The position numbers were made by a program, and so were the translations under genes. Below are positions 55,345 through 63,999 of a stretch of DNA of 64,000 nucleotides, one piece after another. Every line of letters starts with the position of its first letter. The first letter of the stretch is position 1. Below the pieces are notes generated by a model. The model ran no database searches and was not told where the DNA came from. It worked only from the letters and a program-made list of their open reading frames with translations. Source of the stretch: Actinomycetota bacterium (lineage in GTDB: Bacteria; Actinomycetota; Geothermincolia; Geothermincolales; RBG-13-55-18); assembly GCA_040757835.1 (NCBI GenBank), contig JBFLWJ010000001.1, forward strand, positions 425,536 to 489,535, in the 5' to 3' direction.

Positions 55345-56985
55345 CTACTTCTTCTCCTTCTTCATGTCCCGGATGATTGACTCCAGGCTGCCCTCTGGGA
55401 GGTCTTCCTCTTCCTCTTCGTCGGACTCCTCGGGGGCAACTTCCGTCGCTTCCTCGATTGCGGCCTCCACCGCTTCCCCTGCGGCGGCCTCTTCAAGGAC
55501 CTCCTCGGCCACCTCCGCGGCAACGGCCTCCTCGACGGCCTCGGTGACCGCCTCGGTCAGCTCCTCTTCCACCGCTTCCTCTACGGCTTCCGCGATCTCT
55601 GCCACGACCTCCGCGGGGACGGGCTCGCCGCTGGCGTCCTCCAGTTCCTGGACGATCTCGGCGACCATCTCTTCCTCGATGTTCTCGGCGATCTCGGTGA
55701 CCACGGCTTCCTCCACCGCCTCGACCACGGCCTCCTCGAGCGCCTCCTCAATGGCCGCCTCTGCCTCGGCCTCCACTATCTCTTCGGCGGCCGCCTCCAC
55801 TGCGGCCTCATCCCCGGGGAGAGCCTCGTAGTACTCCTCATCGTCCAGCTCTCCCATGATCTGCTTGAGGCTGAGGCTGATTCGCCGGCGGTCGATGTCG
55901 ATGTCGATGACCTTGACCTCGATCTCCTGGTTCACCGCCACGACCTCGTCGGGCTGCTCCACGTGGCGGCGCGACAGCTCCGAGATGTGGATGAGTCCCT
56001 CGATGCCCGGCCTGACCTGCACGAAGGCCCCGAAGGGCACCAGCTTGGTCACCAGGCCGTTGATGACTTCTCCCACCTGCACGTCCCGGGAGAGCTGCTC
56101 CCAGGGGTCTGCCTGGCAGGCCTTGAGGCTCAGGGAGATGCGCTCGCGCTCCTTGTCCACCTCGAGGATCTCCACATCCACCTCGTCGCCTACCGAGAGC
56201 ACCTCGCTTGGCTTCTCCACGTGGCACCACGACAGCTCCGAGATATGGATGAGTCCGTCGATCCCGCCCAGGTTCACGAAGGCCCCGAAGGACACGATGC
56301 TCGATACCTTGCCGCTCACGCGCATTCCCTTCTCCAGGTTGTCCAGGAGGATCTTGCGGCGCTCGGAGGCAGTCTCCTCCAGGAAGGCGCGGCGGGAGAG
56401 GACCACGTTGTTGCGGTTGCGGTCCATCTCGATGATCTTGCAGGTAAGCCTGCCGCCCAGGAAGGAGTGCAGCTCCTTGACGCGGTGCACGTCGATGAGG
56501 GACGCGGGGAGGAACCCGCGCAGGCCGATATCGAGGATCAGCCCTCCCTTCACCACCTCGATGACCTCGCCCTCGATGGGCTCGTTCTCGAGCATGCCCT
56601 TCTCGAGCTGGTTCCACGAGCGCTCGTACTGCGCCCGCTTCTTAGAGAGGATGAGCCTTCCCTCCTTGTCCTCCTTCTGCAGTACAAGGGCGTCGATCTC
56701 GTCCCCTACCTTCACCACTTCCTCGGTCTTCACGCCGTAGCGTATGGACAGCTCCCGCGCCGGGATCACCCCCTCGGATTTGTATCCGATGTCCAGGAGA
56801 ACCTCGTCCTTGTCCACTTTGACCACGGTACCCGCGATGATGTCGCCTTCCGAGAAGATCTTGATGGTCTTGTCGTAGTTGGGGACTTCGTCTTCGGAGT
56901 AATCGAAGTTGGTCAGTGGGGCGGTCAGTCCGGGGATCTCAGCGGGGTTGACAGGGTCGTACTCTCGTTCGGTTTGGTCCAGCAT
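55345..56985 (-). CDS. rpsA: Ribosomal protein S1 with a long acidic tail
   Basis: The 546-residue protein has four S1 RNA-binding repeats (about 45-375; for example FGAFVNLGGIDGLIHISELSW and FGAFVQVRPGIEGLIHISELS, each cited only in part as FGAF and GLIHISELS). Residues 378-546 form a 169-residue tail of Glu, Ala, Val and Ile, such as EEAVEEELTEAV, ending in basic RDMKKEKK. Actinobacterial S1 commonly has a C-terminal extension, but one this long and this Glu/Ala-rich is unusual. S1 brings mRNAs to the 30S subunit. ATG 56985 follows GGAGGAACGGAACGA. Confidence 0.95.
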   Translation of the reverse strand: MLDQTEREYDPVNPAEIPGLTAPLTNFDYSEDEVPNYDKTIKIFSEGDIIAGTVVKVDKDEVLLDIGYKSEGVIPARELSIRYGVKTEEVVKVGDEIDALVLQKEDKEGRLILSKKRAQYERSWNQLEKGMLENEPIEGEVIEVVKGGLILDIGLRGFLPASLIDVHRVKELHSFLGGRLTCKIIEMDRNRNNVVLSRRAFLEETASERRKILLDNLEKGMRVSGKVSSIVSFGAFVNLGGIDGLIHISELSWCHVEKPSEVLSVGDEVDVEILEVDKERERISLSLKACQADPWEQLSRDVQVGEVINGLVTKLVPFGAFVQVRPGIEGLIHISELSRRHVEQPDEVVAVNQEIEVKVIDIDIDRRRISLSLKQIMGELDDEEYYEALPGDEAAVEAAAEEIVEAEAEAAIEEALEEAVVEAVEEAVVTEIAENIEEEMVAEIVQELEDASGEPVPAEVVAEIAEAVEEAVEEELTEAVTEAVEEAVAAEVAEEVLEEAAAGEAVEAAIEEATEVAPEESDEEEEEDLPEGSLESIIRDMKKEKK

Positions 56986-57476
56986 TCGTTCCGTTCCTCC
57001 AGTATGTTTTATTTGCCACGGCCCCTCCTCAATAAGGTACAGGCGCACAGCGGATATATTTTAGCACTTCTTAACCTGTCATGCACCTTGACTTACGCTG
57101 ACTTAAACTGATCTGGAGCATGTTTTATACCCCGCACACGCATTCTCCGGCGGGACAGCCCCGATAGCGGCCGGAGGGGGGGTGGGGCGAACGGGACGGT
57201 CGTGACCGCCGGAATGGCCCGGCAAGGCAACGCGTGTTTCATCGAAAACTTAATAAGCTAGCTGCGTTTTCATGCCCTTAAAAAGAGGTGGACGGGGGCG
57301 TGGTTTTACAAGATACTCTATGGGGGAGAAAACCGGACCCACGCCCTCGCGGGCGCACCGGATCGAAAAGGGAATGGTTTACAGCGCCGGGCGGAAGGTT
57401 TCTCCGTCCATCCGTCATCCGGCAAACAGGCAGCCTAAACGGAGGGGTTCTACGTATTCAGGAAGGGAGTGATCCG
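56986..57476. other. 491-bp divergent promoter region between rpsA and the thiolase operon
   Basis: No gene is credible here. On the rpsA side a TAAAAT box (57058-57063, minus) fits a -10 without a clear -35. Direct repeats TTGACTTA and CTGACTTA occur at about 57090-57105. On the operon side the region has no obvious -35/-10 pair. The ATG of the first operon gene follows GGAAGGGAG. One plus-strand frame (57272-57472) is GC-poorly structured and lacks a ribosome site. Confidence 0.55.
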
Positions 57477-57938
57477 ATGGGTGCGAAAGCCAAGAAAAAC
57501 CCTGTGCCCAGGGCATCCATCCCGCTCAACCCGGTGTTCAACTGGTCGGTCGGGAACTGGATGGAGTATTTCTACGACAGCCTGAAAGAGGGCAAGATCA
57601 TGGGCTCGAAATGTCCCGCATGTGGCCGTGTGTCCCTGCCTCCGCGCATGGTCTGCGAGGTCTGCTTCGCCAAGACGGAGGACTGGGTGGAACTGCCCCC
57701 CACGGGGACGGTGCAGGCATGCACCGTGGCCTCCGTGAAGGTGGCCGAGAACGGCGACCTGGTGGACCTGGAGGCCCCCGAGGTCATCGCCATGGTCAAG
57801 CACGACGGGGCGGACACCTGCATCGCCGCGCGCGTCGAGGGCGCGGACGCCTCCGTGGGCATGAAGGTCGAGGCGGTCATCGACACCGGGGCCGCGAACG
57901 TACTGGACCTGCTCGCGGCCTACAGGCCGCTGGGATGA
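57477..57938 (+). CDS. DUF35 zinc-ribbon/OB-fold protein, thiolase partner 1
   Basis: The 153-residue protein has the DUF35 layout: an N-terminal helix (NWMEYFYDSLKEGKI), a rubredoxin-like zinc ribbon with C46-x2-C49 and C60-x2-C63, and an OB-fold. In other systems DUF35 proteins bind thiolase-fold enzymes and hold acyl-CoA (archaeal HMG-CoA synthase complexes, ChsH2 with Ltp2, BbsA with BbsB). It is the first gene of a four-gene plus-strand operon inserted between rpsA and polA. The ATG has GGGAG seven bases before; an upstream frame from 57288 lacks support. Confidence 0.88.
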   Translation: MGAKAKKNPVPRASIPLNPVFNWSVGNWMEYFYDSLKEGKIMGSKCPACGRVSLPPRMVCEVCFAKTEDWVELPPTGTVQACTVASVKVAENGDLVDLEAPEVIAMVKHDGADTCIAARVEGADASVGMKVEAVIDTGAANVLDLLAAYRPLG

Positions 57939-57951
57939 GGGAGGCGATGAC

Positions 57952-59097
57952 ATGGATAAAGACGTAGCCATCATCGCCTATGCGCAGACCCCATACTCGG
58001 CCGATGCCGACGCCTCCCGTGAGCTGCAGGTGCTGCAGGTCACCAAGGCGGCGCTAGAGGCAGCGGGCCTGAAGCGCGAGGACCTGGACACGGTGATCAC
58101 CGCCAACAACGACTACCTGGACGGGCGCACCATCTCCAACATGCGTCTGGTGGAGCCCTCGGGAGCCTGGCGCAAGAACGAGTCCAAGGTGGAGATGGAC
58201 GGGGCCTTCGCGATGCTCTACGCCATCACCCGCATCCTCTCCGGAGACCACGACATCGCCCTGGTGGTGGGCGAGAGCCAGGCGTCGGTCTACGGCACTT
58301 ACCTGCCGGGGATCATGCTGCTCGACCCCACCTTCGACCGCCAGCGCTGGCTCCTCAACGAGGTGTCCGCGGCAGCCCTGCAGGCCTCGGCTTACATGGC
58401 GGCCTCGGGCGTGAGCGCGGAGCAGATAGCTGCCGTTGCCGCGAAAAACCTGGAAAACGCCGCACTCAACCCCCTGGCGCTGCGCTCCCTCAAGGGGGCC
58501 GACGCCAAGAAGGTGCTGGCTTCGCGGCCCCTCTACTCCCCTATCACCGAGCTGATGGCCTCCCCCCTCTGCGACGGAGCCTGTGCCGTGGTGCTGGCCT
58601 CCGGGAAGGCCGCGGCAAAGGCGAAAGACCCGGTGTGGGTGAAGGGAGTGGGCATGTCCCACGACTCCTACCTCACGGAGCGCGATTCACTCGACAGCAT
58701 GGGCTCGCTCAAGCTCGCCGCCGAGGCCTGCTACAAGCAGGCGGGCATCGATGACCCCGCCTCCCAGATCGACCTGGCCGAGGTGCACGAGTATTTCGCC
58801 CACGAGGAACTCATGGCTTACGAGGCCCTGGGCTTCTGCGAACCCCTCAAGGGCGGCGACTTCTTCGCTTCCGGCGCCACCGCACTCGACGGTAAGCTGC
58901 CGGTTAACGCCTCCGGCGGCGCGTCGGGCGCCAACGTGGCCTGCGTCGCCGGCCTGGCCCGTATCGTCGAGGCGGCCATGCAGATACGGGGCGATGCCGG
59001 CAAGCACCAGGTCAAGGGAGTAAAGACCGCCGTCGCCCACGGGCAGACGGGGATATGCGCCCAGGAGAACATCGTCTACGTGCTGGGAGGTGAGTGA
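57952..59097 (+). CDS. Thiolase-fold acyl-CoA-acting protein, subunit A (nucleophile cysteine missing)
   Basis: The 381-residue protein has the thiolase fold of the SCP2/lipid-transfer group. Around residues 80-89, where thiolases place the nucleophilic Cys, it reads VEMDGAFAML with no Cys. The second-domain motif is H279-E-Y-F (SCP2-type enzymes read HDCF or HEAF), so the His is kept. AHGQTGICAQ near the end retains a Cys in the position of the thiolase general-base loop. An aldolase or C-C lyase role like Ltp2 is possible. GGGAGGCGATGAC precedes the ATG, 13 bp after the DUF35 gene. Confidence 0.88.
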   Translation: MDKDVAIIAYAQTPYSADADASRELQVLQVTKAALEAAGLKREDLDTVITANNDYLDGRTISNMRLVEPSGAWRKNESKVEMDGAFAMLYAITRILSGDHDIALVVGESQASVYGTYLPGIMLLDPTFDRQRWLLNEVSAAALQASAYMAASGVSAEQIAAVAAKNLENAALNPLALRSLKGADAKKVLASRPLYSPITELMASPLCDGACAVVLASGKAAAKAKDPVWVKGVGMSHDSYLTERDSLDSMGSLKLAAEACYKQAGIDDPASQIDLAEVHEYFAHEELMAYEALGFCEPLKGGDFFASGATALDGKLPVNASGGASGANVACVAGLARIVEAAMQIRGDAGKHQVKGVKTAVAHGQTGICAQENIVYVLGGE

Positions 59098-59098
59098 G

Positions 59099-60328
59099 AT
59101 GGCGAAGAACGAAGTAGCGGTAGTGGGAGTCGGCCTCTCCAAGCACGTCAGCAAACGCCGTGACGTCAACATCGCTGAGCTGGTGTGGGAGGCGGTTAGC
59201 GCATGCTACGAGGACGCCGGCCTCAAGCCCGGTGACGTGGACGCCTTCGCCACAGGGAACATGCCCGCATTCGAGGGCGTTAACATGCCGGAGGAGTGGG
59301 GCGCCGGCCACTGGGGCGCCTATAAGAAGCCATTGATTCGCATCACCACCGGCGGCACCACCGGAGGGTCGGTGGCACACGGAGGCTATTACCTGGTGGG
59401 CTCGGGGATGTACGACACGGTGATGTGCATCGCCTTCGAGAAGCAGTCCGACGGCAACTCGACCATGGGCCTCAACACCGTCGCCCTAGCCGACGCCGCG
59501 GCGCAGCTGCAACTGGGCGTCGACCCCGGCTTCATAGCGGCTTTCGGGGGCGGCGCGGTCGGCGTGGCTGTATACCAGGCATCCGCCTACATGAAGAGCA
59601 GCGGCTGCACCACGCAGCACCTGGACAAGGTGTCGGCATTGTGCCGCAACAACGCCGCCCTCAACCCCTACTCGCACCTGAAGCAGCCAGGCCTCACGCC
59701 GGAGGAGGTGGCCAAGACCACCCTGCTGCAGTACCCCATCCGCTTCGGGCACGTCTGCCCGGCCACGGACGGGGCCTGCGCCATGCTCTTCACCACCGGC
59801 GAGAAGGCCAGGAAGCTGACGGACAAGCCCGCTTACGTGCTCTCCTGCGCGTCGGCCTCGGACGAGGCCGCCCTGGTGGGCATCTCCGGGTCAGGCACCA
59901 CCAACGCCGACCCCTGCGAGCAGGAGAGCTGCAGGATAGCGGCGGCGCGCGCCTACGAGATCGCGGGCATCAAGGACCCGCGTAACGAGATCGACCTCGC
60001 GGAGCCCTACGCTCCCTTCGCGCACCAGCTGCTCATGTTCTACGAGCGGCTGCTCCTCTGCAACGAGGGGGAGGCGCCGTCCATCCTCGACTCGGGTTCC
60101 ATGAACCTGGACGGGGAGCTGCCGGTGTGCCCCTCCGGCGGGGTCATCTCCACCAACGCCATCGGCGCTTCGGCCATGGAGCGCATCGCGGAATGCGCCC
60201 TGCAGATCATGGGCAAGTGCGGCGAGCGTCAGGTGCAGAAGGATGTCCACAAGGCCGTGGCACACGGCTGGGGCGGAGCGGTGAACCTCAACGTGGTCGC
60301 CGTACTGTCGGATGAGCCGAGGAGGTAG
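59099..60328 (+). CDS. Thiolase-fold acyl-CoA-acting protein, subunit B (nucleophile cysteine missing)
   Basis: The 409-residue protein is a second thiolase-fold subunit of the same group. Its nucleophile loop is TTGGTTGGS (about 83-91), with Thr/Gly in place of Cys, and the second-domain motif reads AEPYAPFA, so the catalytic His of subunit A is also lost here. The C-terminal loop is AHGWGG without Cys. It may form a heteromer with subunit A, one giving the active site and one structural. The ATG overlaps the previous stop region, with GGGAGGTGAGTGAG before it, so synthesis is coupled. Confidence 0.88.
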   Translation: MAKNEVAVVGVGLSKHVSKRRDVNIAELVWEAVSACYEDAGLKPGDVDAFATGNMPAFEGVNMPEEWGAGHWGAYKKPLIRITTGGTTGGSVAHGGYYLVGSGMYDTVMCIAFEKQSDGNSTMGLNTVALADAAAQLQLGVDPGFIAAFGGGAVGVAVYQASAYMKSSGCTTQHLDKVSALCRNNAALNPYSHLKQPGLTPEEVAKTTLLQYPIRFGHVCPATDGACAMLFTTGEKARKLTDKPAYVLSCASASDEAALVGISGSGTTNADPCEQESCRIAAARAYEIAGIKDPRNEIDLAEPYAPFAHQLLMFYERLLLCNEGEAPSILDSGSMNLDGELPVCPSGGVISTNAIGASAMERIAECALQIMGKCGERQVQKDVHKAVAHGWGGAVNLNVVAVLSDEPRR

Positions 60329-60332
60329 CGCC

Positions 60333-60809
60333 ATGGAGTACAAAGACGAGACCATCGCCATCGAGGGAAGCTGGAACCTGGCCACCTGGGAGTGGAAACT
60401 GGAGAGCATCGCCCTCATCCGCAAGACCTTTGATACGATGATGAAGGAGCACAAGCTGCTGGCCAACAAGTGCCCCAACTGCGGGCTGGTCTATTTCATG
60501 CCCAAGCCGTACTGCCGCTGCCTCTCCATCCCCGACGAGTGGGTGGAGATAAAGGACACCGGCACCATCACCACCTACACCTTCACCGGAGCCTGGGCGT
60601 ACGAGGGCATCTCGGAAGATGAGGTGGCCGGCGAACCGATGATCTTCGCGGGCATCGTCTTCGACGGCTCGGACACCATGACCGTGAGCAACCTCGAGGG
60701 CATCGAACCCGAGAAGGTCCACGTGGGCATGCGGGTGAAGCTGAAGTGGCCGGAGGAGGTCACGGGCTCCTTGACCGATCTCGCACACGTCGTGCCATTG
60801 GAAGAGTAA
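60333..60809 (+). CDS. DUF35 zinc-ribbon/OB-fold protein, thiolase partner 2
   Basis: The 158-residue protein is a second DUF35 member with a zinc ribbon C47-x2-C50 and C61-x-C63 (one residue shorter than usual) and an OB-fold. GGAGGTAGCGCC lies before the ATG, 4 bp after subunit B. Two DUF35 genes flank two thiolase-fold genes, so each thiolase subunit may have its own partner. A hairpin terminator follows. Confidence 0.87.
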   Translation: MEYKDETIAIEGSWNLATWEWKLESIALIRKTFDTMMKEHKLLANKCPNCGLVYFMPKPYCRCLSIPDEWVEIKDTGTITTYTFTGAWAYEGISEDEVAGEPMIFAGIVFDGSDTMTVSNLEGIEPEKVHVGMRVKLKWPEEVTGSLTDLAHVVPLEE

Positions 60810-60820
60810 GAAAGACCGCG

Positions 60821-60853
60821 GAGCCGGGTCCCATCCGGGGCCCGGCTTCTTCC
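60821..60853. terminator. Bidirectional hairpin terminator between the thiolase operon and polA
   Basis: GAGCCGGG-TCCCATCCGGGG-CCCGGCTTC followed by TTCC on the plus strand; the minus strand has a weaker run. It can end both converging operons. Confidence 0.65.
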
Positions 60854-60933
60854 ATTATCCGCATCGACGAATGCCGGGTTGTTTTTTGCCCGGGGGTCAT
60901 GGAAACGTGGGCGGGGCGTAAACGGCATACAGC

Positions 60934-63621
60934 CTATTTGACGTCGTACCAGGAGGGACCAACGCCGATATCGACCTTGAGGGGGACGTCGAGGTCGCAG
61001 GCGGACTCCATCTCTTGGCGCACTATCTCACGCACCCTATCTTCCTCAGCCTTCTCCACATCGCAGACCAGTTCGTCGTGGACCTGCAGGATCATGCGCG
61101 AGGCGAGTCCCTCGTCCCCGAGGCGGCGGTGGATGCGCAGCATGGCCACCTTGATGATGTCGGCCGCGCTGCCCTGGATGGGGGTGTTGAAGGCCAGCCG
61201 CTCCCCCAGGCGGCGCAGGCGCACGTTACCCTCGGCCAGCTCGGGGATCTCGCGGCGGCGCCCCAGGATGGTGGTGACATAGCCGTTTCTGGTCCCCTCC
61301 TCCACCTGCCGGTCCAAAAACTCCCTCACCCCCGGGAACTCGCGGAAATACTCCGCGATATAGGCCTCGGCCTCCTCCAGGTCTATTCCCAGCTGTTCGG
61401 AGAGGCCGAAGGGGCTGATGCCGTAGATGATGCCGAAGTTGATGGCCTTGGCCCGCCTGCGCTGCTCCGCCGTAACATCCTCGAAGGGGACGTCGAAGAC
61501 CTCCGAGGCGGTGGACGCGTGGATGTCCCGGTCCTCCTCGAAGGCCCGGCGCAGGCCCTCGTCGCCCGAGAGGTGCGCCATCACCCGCAGCTCGATCTGG
61601 GAGTAATCCGCGGAGAGGATGAGTCCGTCCGGCGAGGTGGGAAGGAAGGCCTTGCGGATGTTCTTTCCCAGCTCCGTGCGGACGGGGATGTTCTGGAGGT
61701 TGGGGTTGCTGGATGACAGTCGCCCGGTGGCGGTGACCGCCTGGTTGAAGCAGGCGTGCAGCCTGCCGGTGGCGGGGTCGACCAGCCTCGGGAGCGCGCA
61801 CACGTAGGTGTTGAGGAGTTTCGACAGCTCGCGGTAGCGCACCAGCACGGCCGCTATGGGGTGCAGGTCGGAGAGGGCGGTGAGGACGCCGATATCCGTC
61901 GCGAACCCCGTCTTGGTGCGTTTCACCGGCGGTAGCTCCAGGACCTCGAAGAGGATGCGCGAGAGCTGCTGCGGCGAGTTGAGGTTGAAGCTCTCCCCCG
62001 CCAGTTCGTATGCCCTGTTCTCCAGGCCGGAGAGTTCGCCCTCCAACTCCTCCTGCATGGCGGCAAGGATATCGGTGTCCAGGCGGATGCCCCTTACCTC
62101 CATCTCCGCCAGGACCTCCTGCAGCGGCATCTCCACGTCCTCGAAGAGCGGGCGCAGTCCCCTGGCGTTAAGCTCCGCTTCAAGCGGCGGCACCATCTCC
62201 CCCACCGCCGCGGCATAACGCGCGTCCTGATCGGCCATGGCTTCCTCCTCCTGCAGGAGGTCCATCTGGCCCGAGGGCCCCGAGGGCAGGGGGGCGCGCA
62301 GGTAGCGGATGGCGGCGCTCTCCAGGTCATGCTTGGAGCCGGAGGGGTCCACCAGGTAGGAGGCCAGCTCGATGTCGAAATCGAAGCGGGGGTAAGTGCC
62401 GTAGAGCCTGGCGCATTGCACCATGACGTCCTTGCCGCGGTAGCAGCTCAGGCGCAGGCCGGGAGCCGCGTTGAGCCCTTCCAGGAAGGTCCCGAAGAGC
62501 CTGCGTCCCCCGGCCTCGCCGAGGCCGAAACGGAACACCTCGCCCCCGCAGGCCACGCTCACCGCCTCCATGCGTCCGCGCGTATAGCCCTCGCCCTCGA
62601 TGCGGCCGTAGAGGAAGGCCTCACCGCTATCGCCGCAGATGCGTAAAGCCTCATCCGCGGCGGCTTCGCTCTCGACGTCGCTGCGGGATGAGCCGGCGGT
62701 CTCCTCCGTTTTCAAGGTAGCACCGGACTCTGGAAAGAGCTGGGCCTTGAGGGCGAGCAGGCGCTCGTAGAGCTTCCTGAACTCCAGGGGATCGAAGACG
62801 CGGCGCACCTTTTCCTCGTCCCACGCCCGCAGCTCCCATTCTGCGGTGTCGCCGCCTTCCACGGGGACGTCGCGCCGCATGGTCGCGAGTTCTCGGCTCA
62901 TGTCCGCGCTCTCGCGGTTCTCCTCCAGGGCTTTCCTGGCCTTTCCGGCCTTTATCTCCTCTATATGCTCGTATACGGCTTCCAGGCTGCCGTACTCCTT
63001 GATGAGAGCGGCTGCGGTCTTCTCGCCGATGCCCGGCACGCCCGGGATATTGTCGGAGGTGTCTCCCTTGAGCGCCAGGTAATCCACGATCTGGCCCGGC
63101 TCCACGCCGTACTTCTCCTTCACCGCTTCCGCGTCATATATCACGATGTCGGTGATGCCCTTGCGGTTGGTGACCACCTTGACCCGCTCGTCCACCAGTT
63201 GCAGGGCGTCGCGGTCAGAGGTGACGATGAAGACCTCGTCGTCCCGTGGTAGAACCTCCGTTAGCGTGGCCAGAACGTCGTCGGCCTCGAAGCCCTCCTG
63301 CTCCAGGGAGGGGATGTCCATGGCTTCCAGGACGGCATGGATGATATCCAGTTGCTCGCGCAGCTCGCCGGGCATGGGCTTGCGGTGCGCCTTGTACTCG
63401 GCGAACTTCTCGGTGCGGAAATGCGGCCTCCCCTTGTCGAAGGCCACGATCACCGCCTGGGGCTTGAGGTCCTCCATTACCTTGATGAGCATGGAGGTGA
63501 AGCCGTATACGGCATTGGTCAGCTGCCCCGAGGAGGTGGCGAGGTCGGGCGGCAAGGCGTAGAAAGCCCGGTAAGCCAGGCTGTGGCCGTCGATGAGCAC
63601 CCATCGCTTGGACGCCGGCAA
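60934..63621 (-). CDS. polA: DNA polymerase I
   Basis: The 895-residue protein has the 5'-3' exonuclease domain (about 1-290; LIDGHSLAYRAFYAL, DALQLVDERVKVVTNRKG), a middle domain where the DxE exonuclease motif I is absent (AFLYGRIEGEG), so proofreading is probably lost as in Taq and other actinobacteria, and the polymerase domain with DYSQIELRVMAHLS and QVHDELV. It fills gaps in repair and removes RNA primers. The start is a TTG behind GAGGGG. It faces the thiolase operon across a shared terminator. Confidence 0.97.
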   Translation of the reverse strand: MPASKRWVLIDGHSLAYRAFYALPPDLATSSGQLTNAVYGFTSMLIKVMEDLKPQAVIVAFDKGRPHFRTEKFAEYKAHRKPMPGELREQLDIIHAVLEAMDIPSLEQEGFEADDVLATLTEVLPRDDEVFIVTSDRDALQLVDERVKVVTNRKGITDIVIYDAEAVKEKYGVEPGQIVDYLALKGDTSDNIPGVPGIGEKTAAALIKEYGSLEAVYEHIEEIKAGKARKALEENRESADMSRELATMRRDVPVEGGDTAEWELRAWDEEKVRRVFDPLEFRKLYERLLALKAQLFPESGATLKTEETAGSSRSDVESEAAADEALRICGDSGEAFLYGRIEGEGYTRGRMEAVSVACGGEVFRFGLGEAGGRRLFGTFLEGLNAAPGLRLSCYRGKDVMVQCARLYGTYPRFDFDIELASYLVDPSGSKHDLESAAIRYLRAPLPSGPSGQMDLLQEEEAMADQDARYAAAVGEMVPPLEAELNARGLRPLFEDVEMPLQEVLAEMEVRGIRLDTDILAAMQEELEGELSGLENRAYELAGESFNLNSPQQLSRILFEVLELPPVKRTKTGFATDIGVLTALSDLHPIAAVLVRYRELSKLLNTYVCALPRLVDPATGRLHACFNQAVTATGRLSSSNPNLQNIPVRTELGKNIRKAFLPTSPDGLILSADYSQIELRVMAHLSGDEGLRRAFEEDRDIHASTASEVFDVPFEDVTAEQRRRAKAINFGIIYGISPFGLSEQLGIDLEEAEAYIAEYFREFPGVREFLDRQVEEGTRNGYVTTILGRRREIPELAEGNVRLRRLGERLAFNTPIQGSAADIIKVAMLRIHRRLGDEGLASRMILQVHDELVCDVEKAEEDRVREIVRQEMESACDLDVPLKVDIGVGPSWYDVK

Positions 63622-63661
63622 TTCTATCCCCCTCTCTTCTTTGCGGATTATCGCCCTGTCG

Positions 63662-63708
63662 GGGGTGAGGCTTGGGGACGGGGTTTATCGCCCCGTCCCC
63701 TCACCCAA
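63662..63708. repeat. REP-like hairpin sequence
   Basis: GGGTGAGG-cttGGGGACGGGG pairs with CCCCGTCCCCTCACCC with a three-base bulge. The core GGGGACGGGGT also occurs on the minus strand near 1060-1075, in the acyl-CoA ligase leader. Such cores are seen in REP elements of other genomes; this is from memory. Confidence 0.5.
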
Positions 63709-63789
63709 GGAGAACGTGGATACATCATAACCCCCGCCAGTGACAAAAGGATCCGAGGCCGTTGTAGACTCAGCGCCTGTGGGATCCTG

Positions 63790-63999
63790 CTATGATCCTG
63801 CCAATGCCGCTTCCATACTTGGACCTATTCTACTCCCCAGGTCTCTCTGTGATTTCTTACAAATCAGCCATCTCCAGGAAAGCACCTTGCGGCTGGCCCA
63901 GTCCATGATGGCCACGAGGTAGGAAAAGCCCTTGCTCATGGGCAGGTAGGTGATGTCGGAAGCCCAAACGTGGTTGGCCCGGGTGATGTCGAGGCCGGA
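63790..63999 (-). mobile_element. Broken IS3-family transposase (integrase core) fragment
   Basis: Reading the minus strand from the right edge gives HVWASDITYLPMSKGF, FSYLVAIMDWASRKVL and SWRW, typical of the DDE integrase core of IS3-family OrfB with the first catalytic Asp in the DITY motif. The homology ends near 63868 and the frame runs on into unrelated residues to a stop at 63790. The rest of the element lies beyond the window. It is a pseudogene remnant rather than an active copy. Confidence 0.85.

Noticed and set aside
55963-57111. Long plus-strand frame antisense to rpsA
   Set aside because: It arises from the GC-rich S1 repeats; no ribosome site and no similarity to known proteins.
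57272-57472. Possible small gene upstream of the thiolase operon
   Set aside because: No ribosome site, basic low-complexity translation, and it lies in the probable promoter region.
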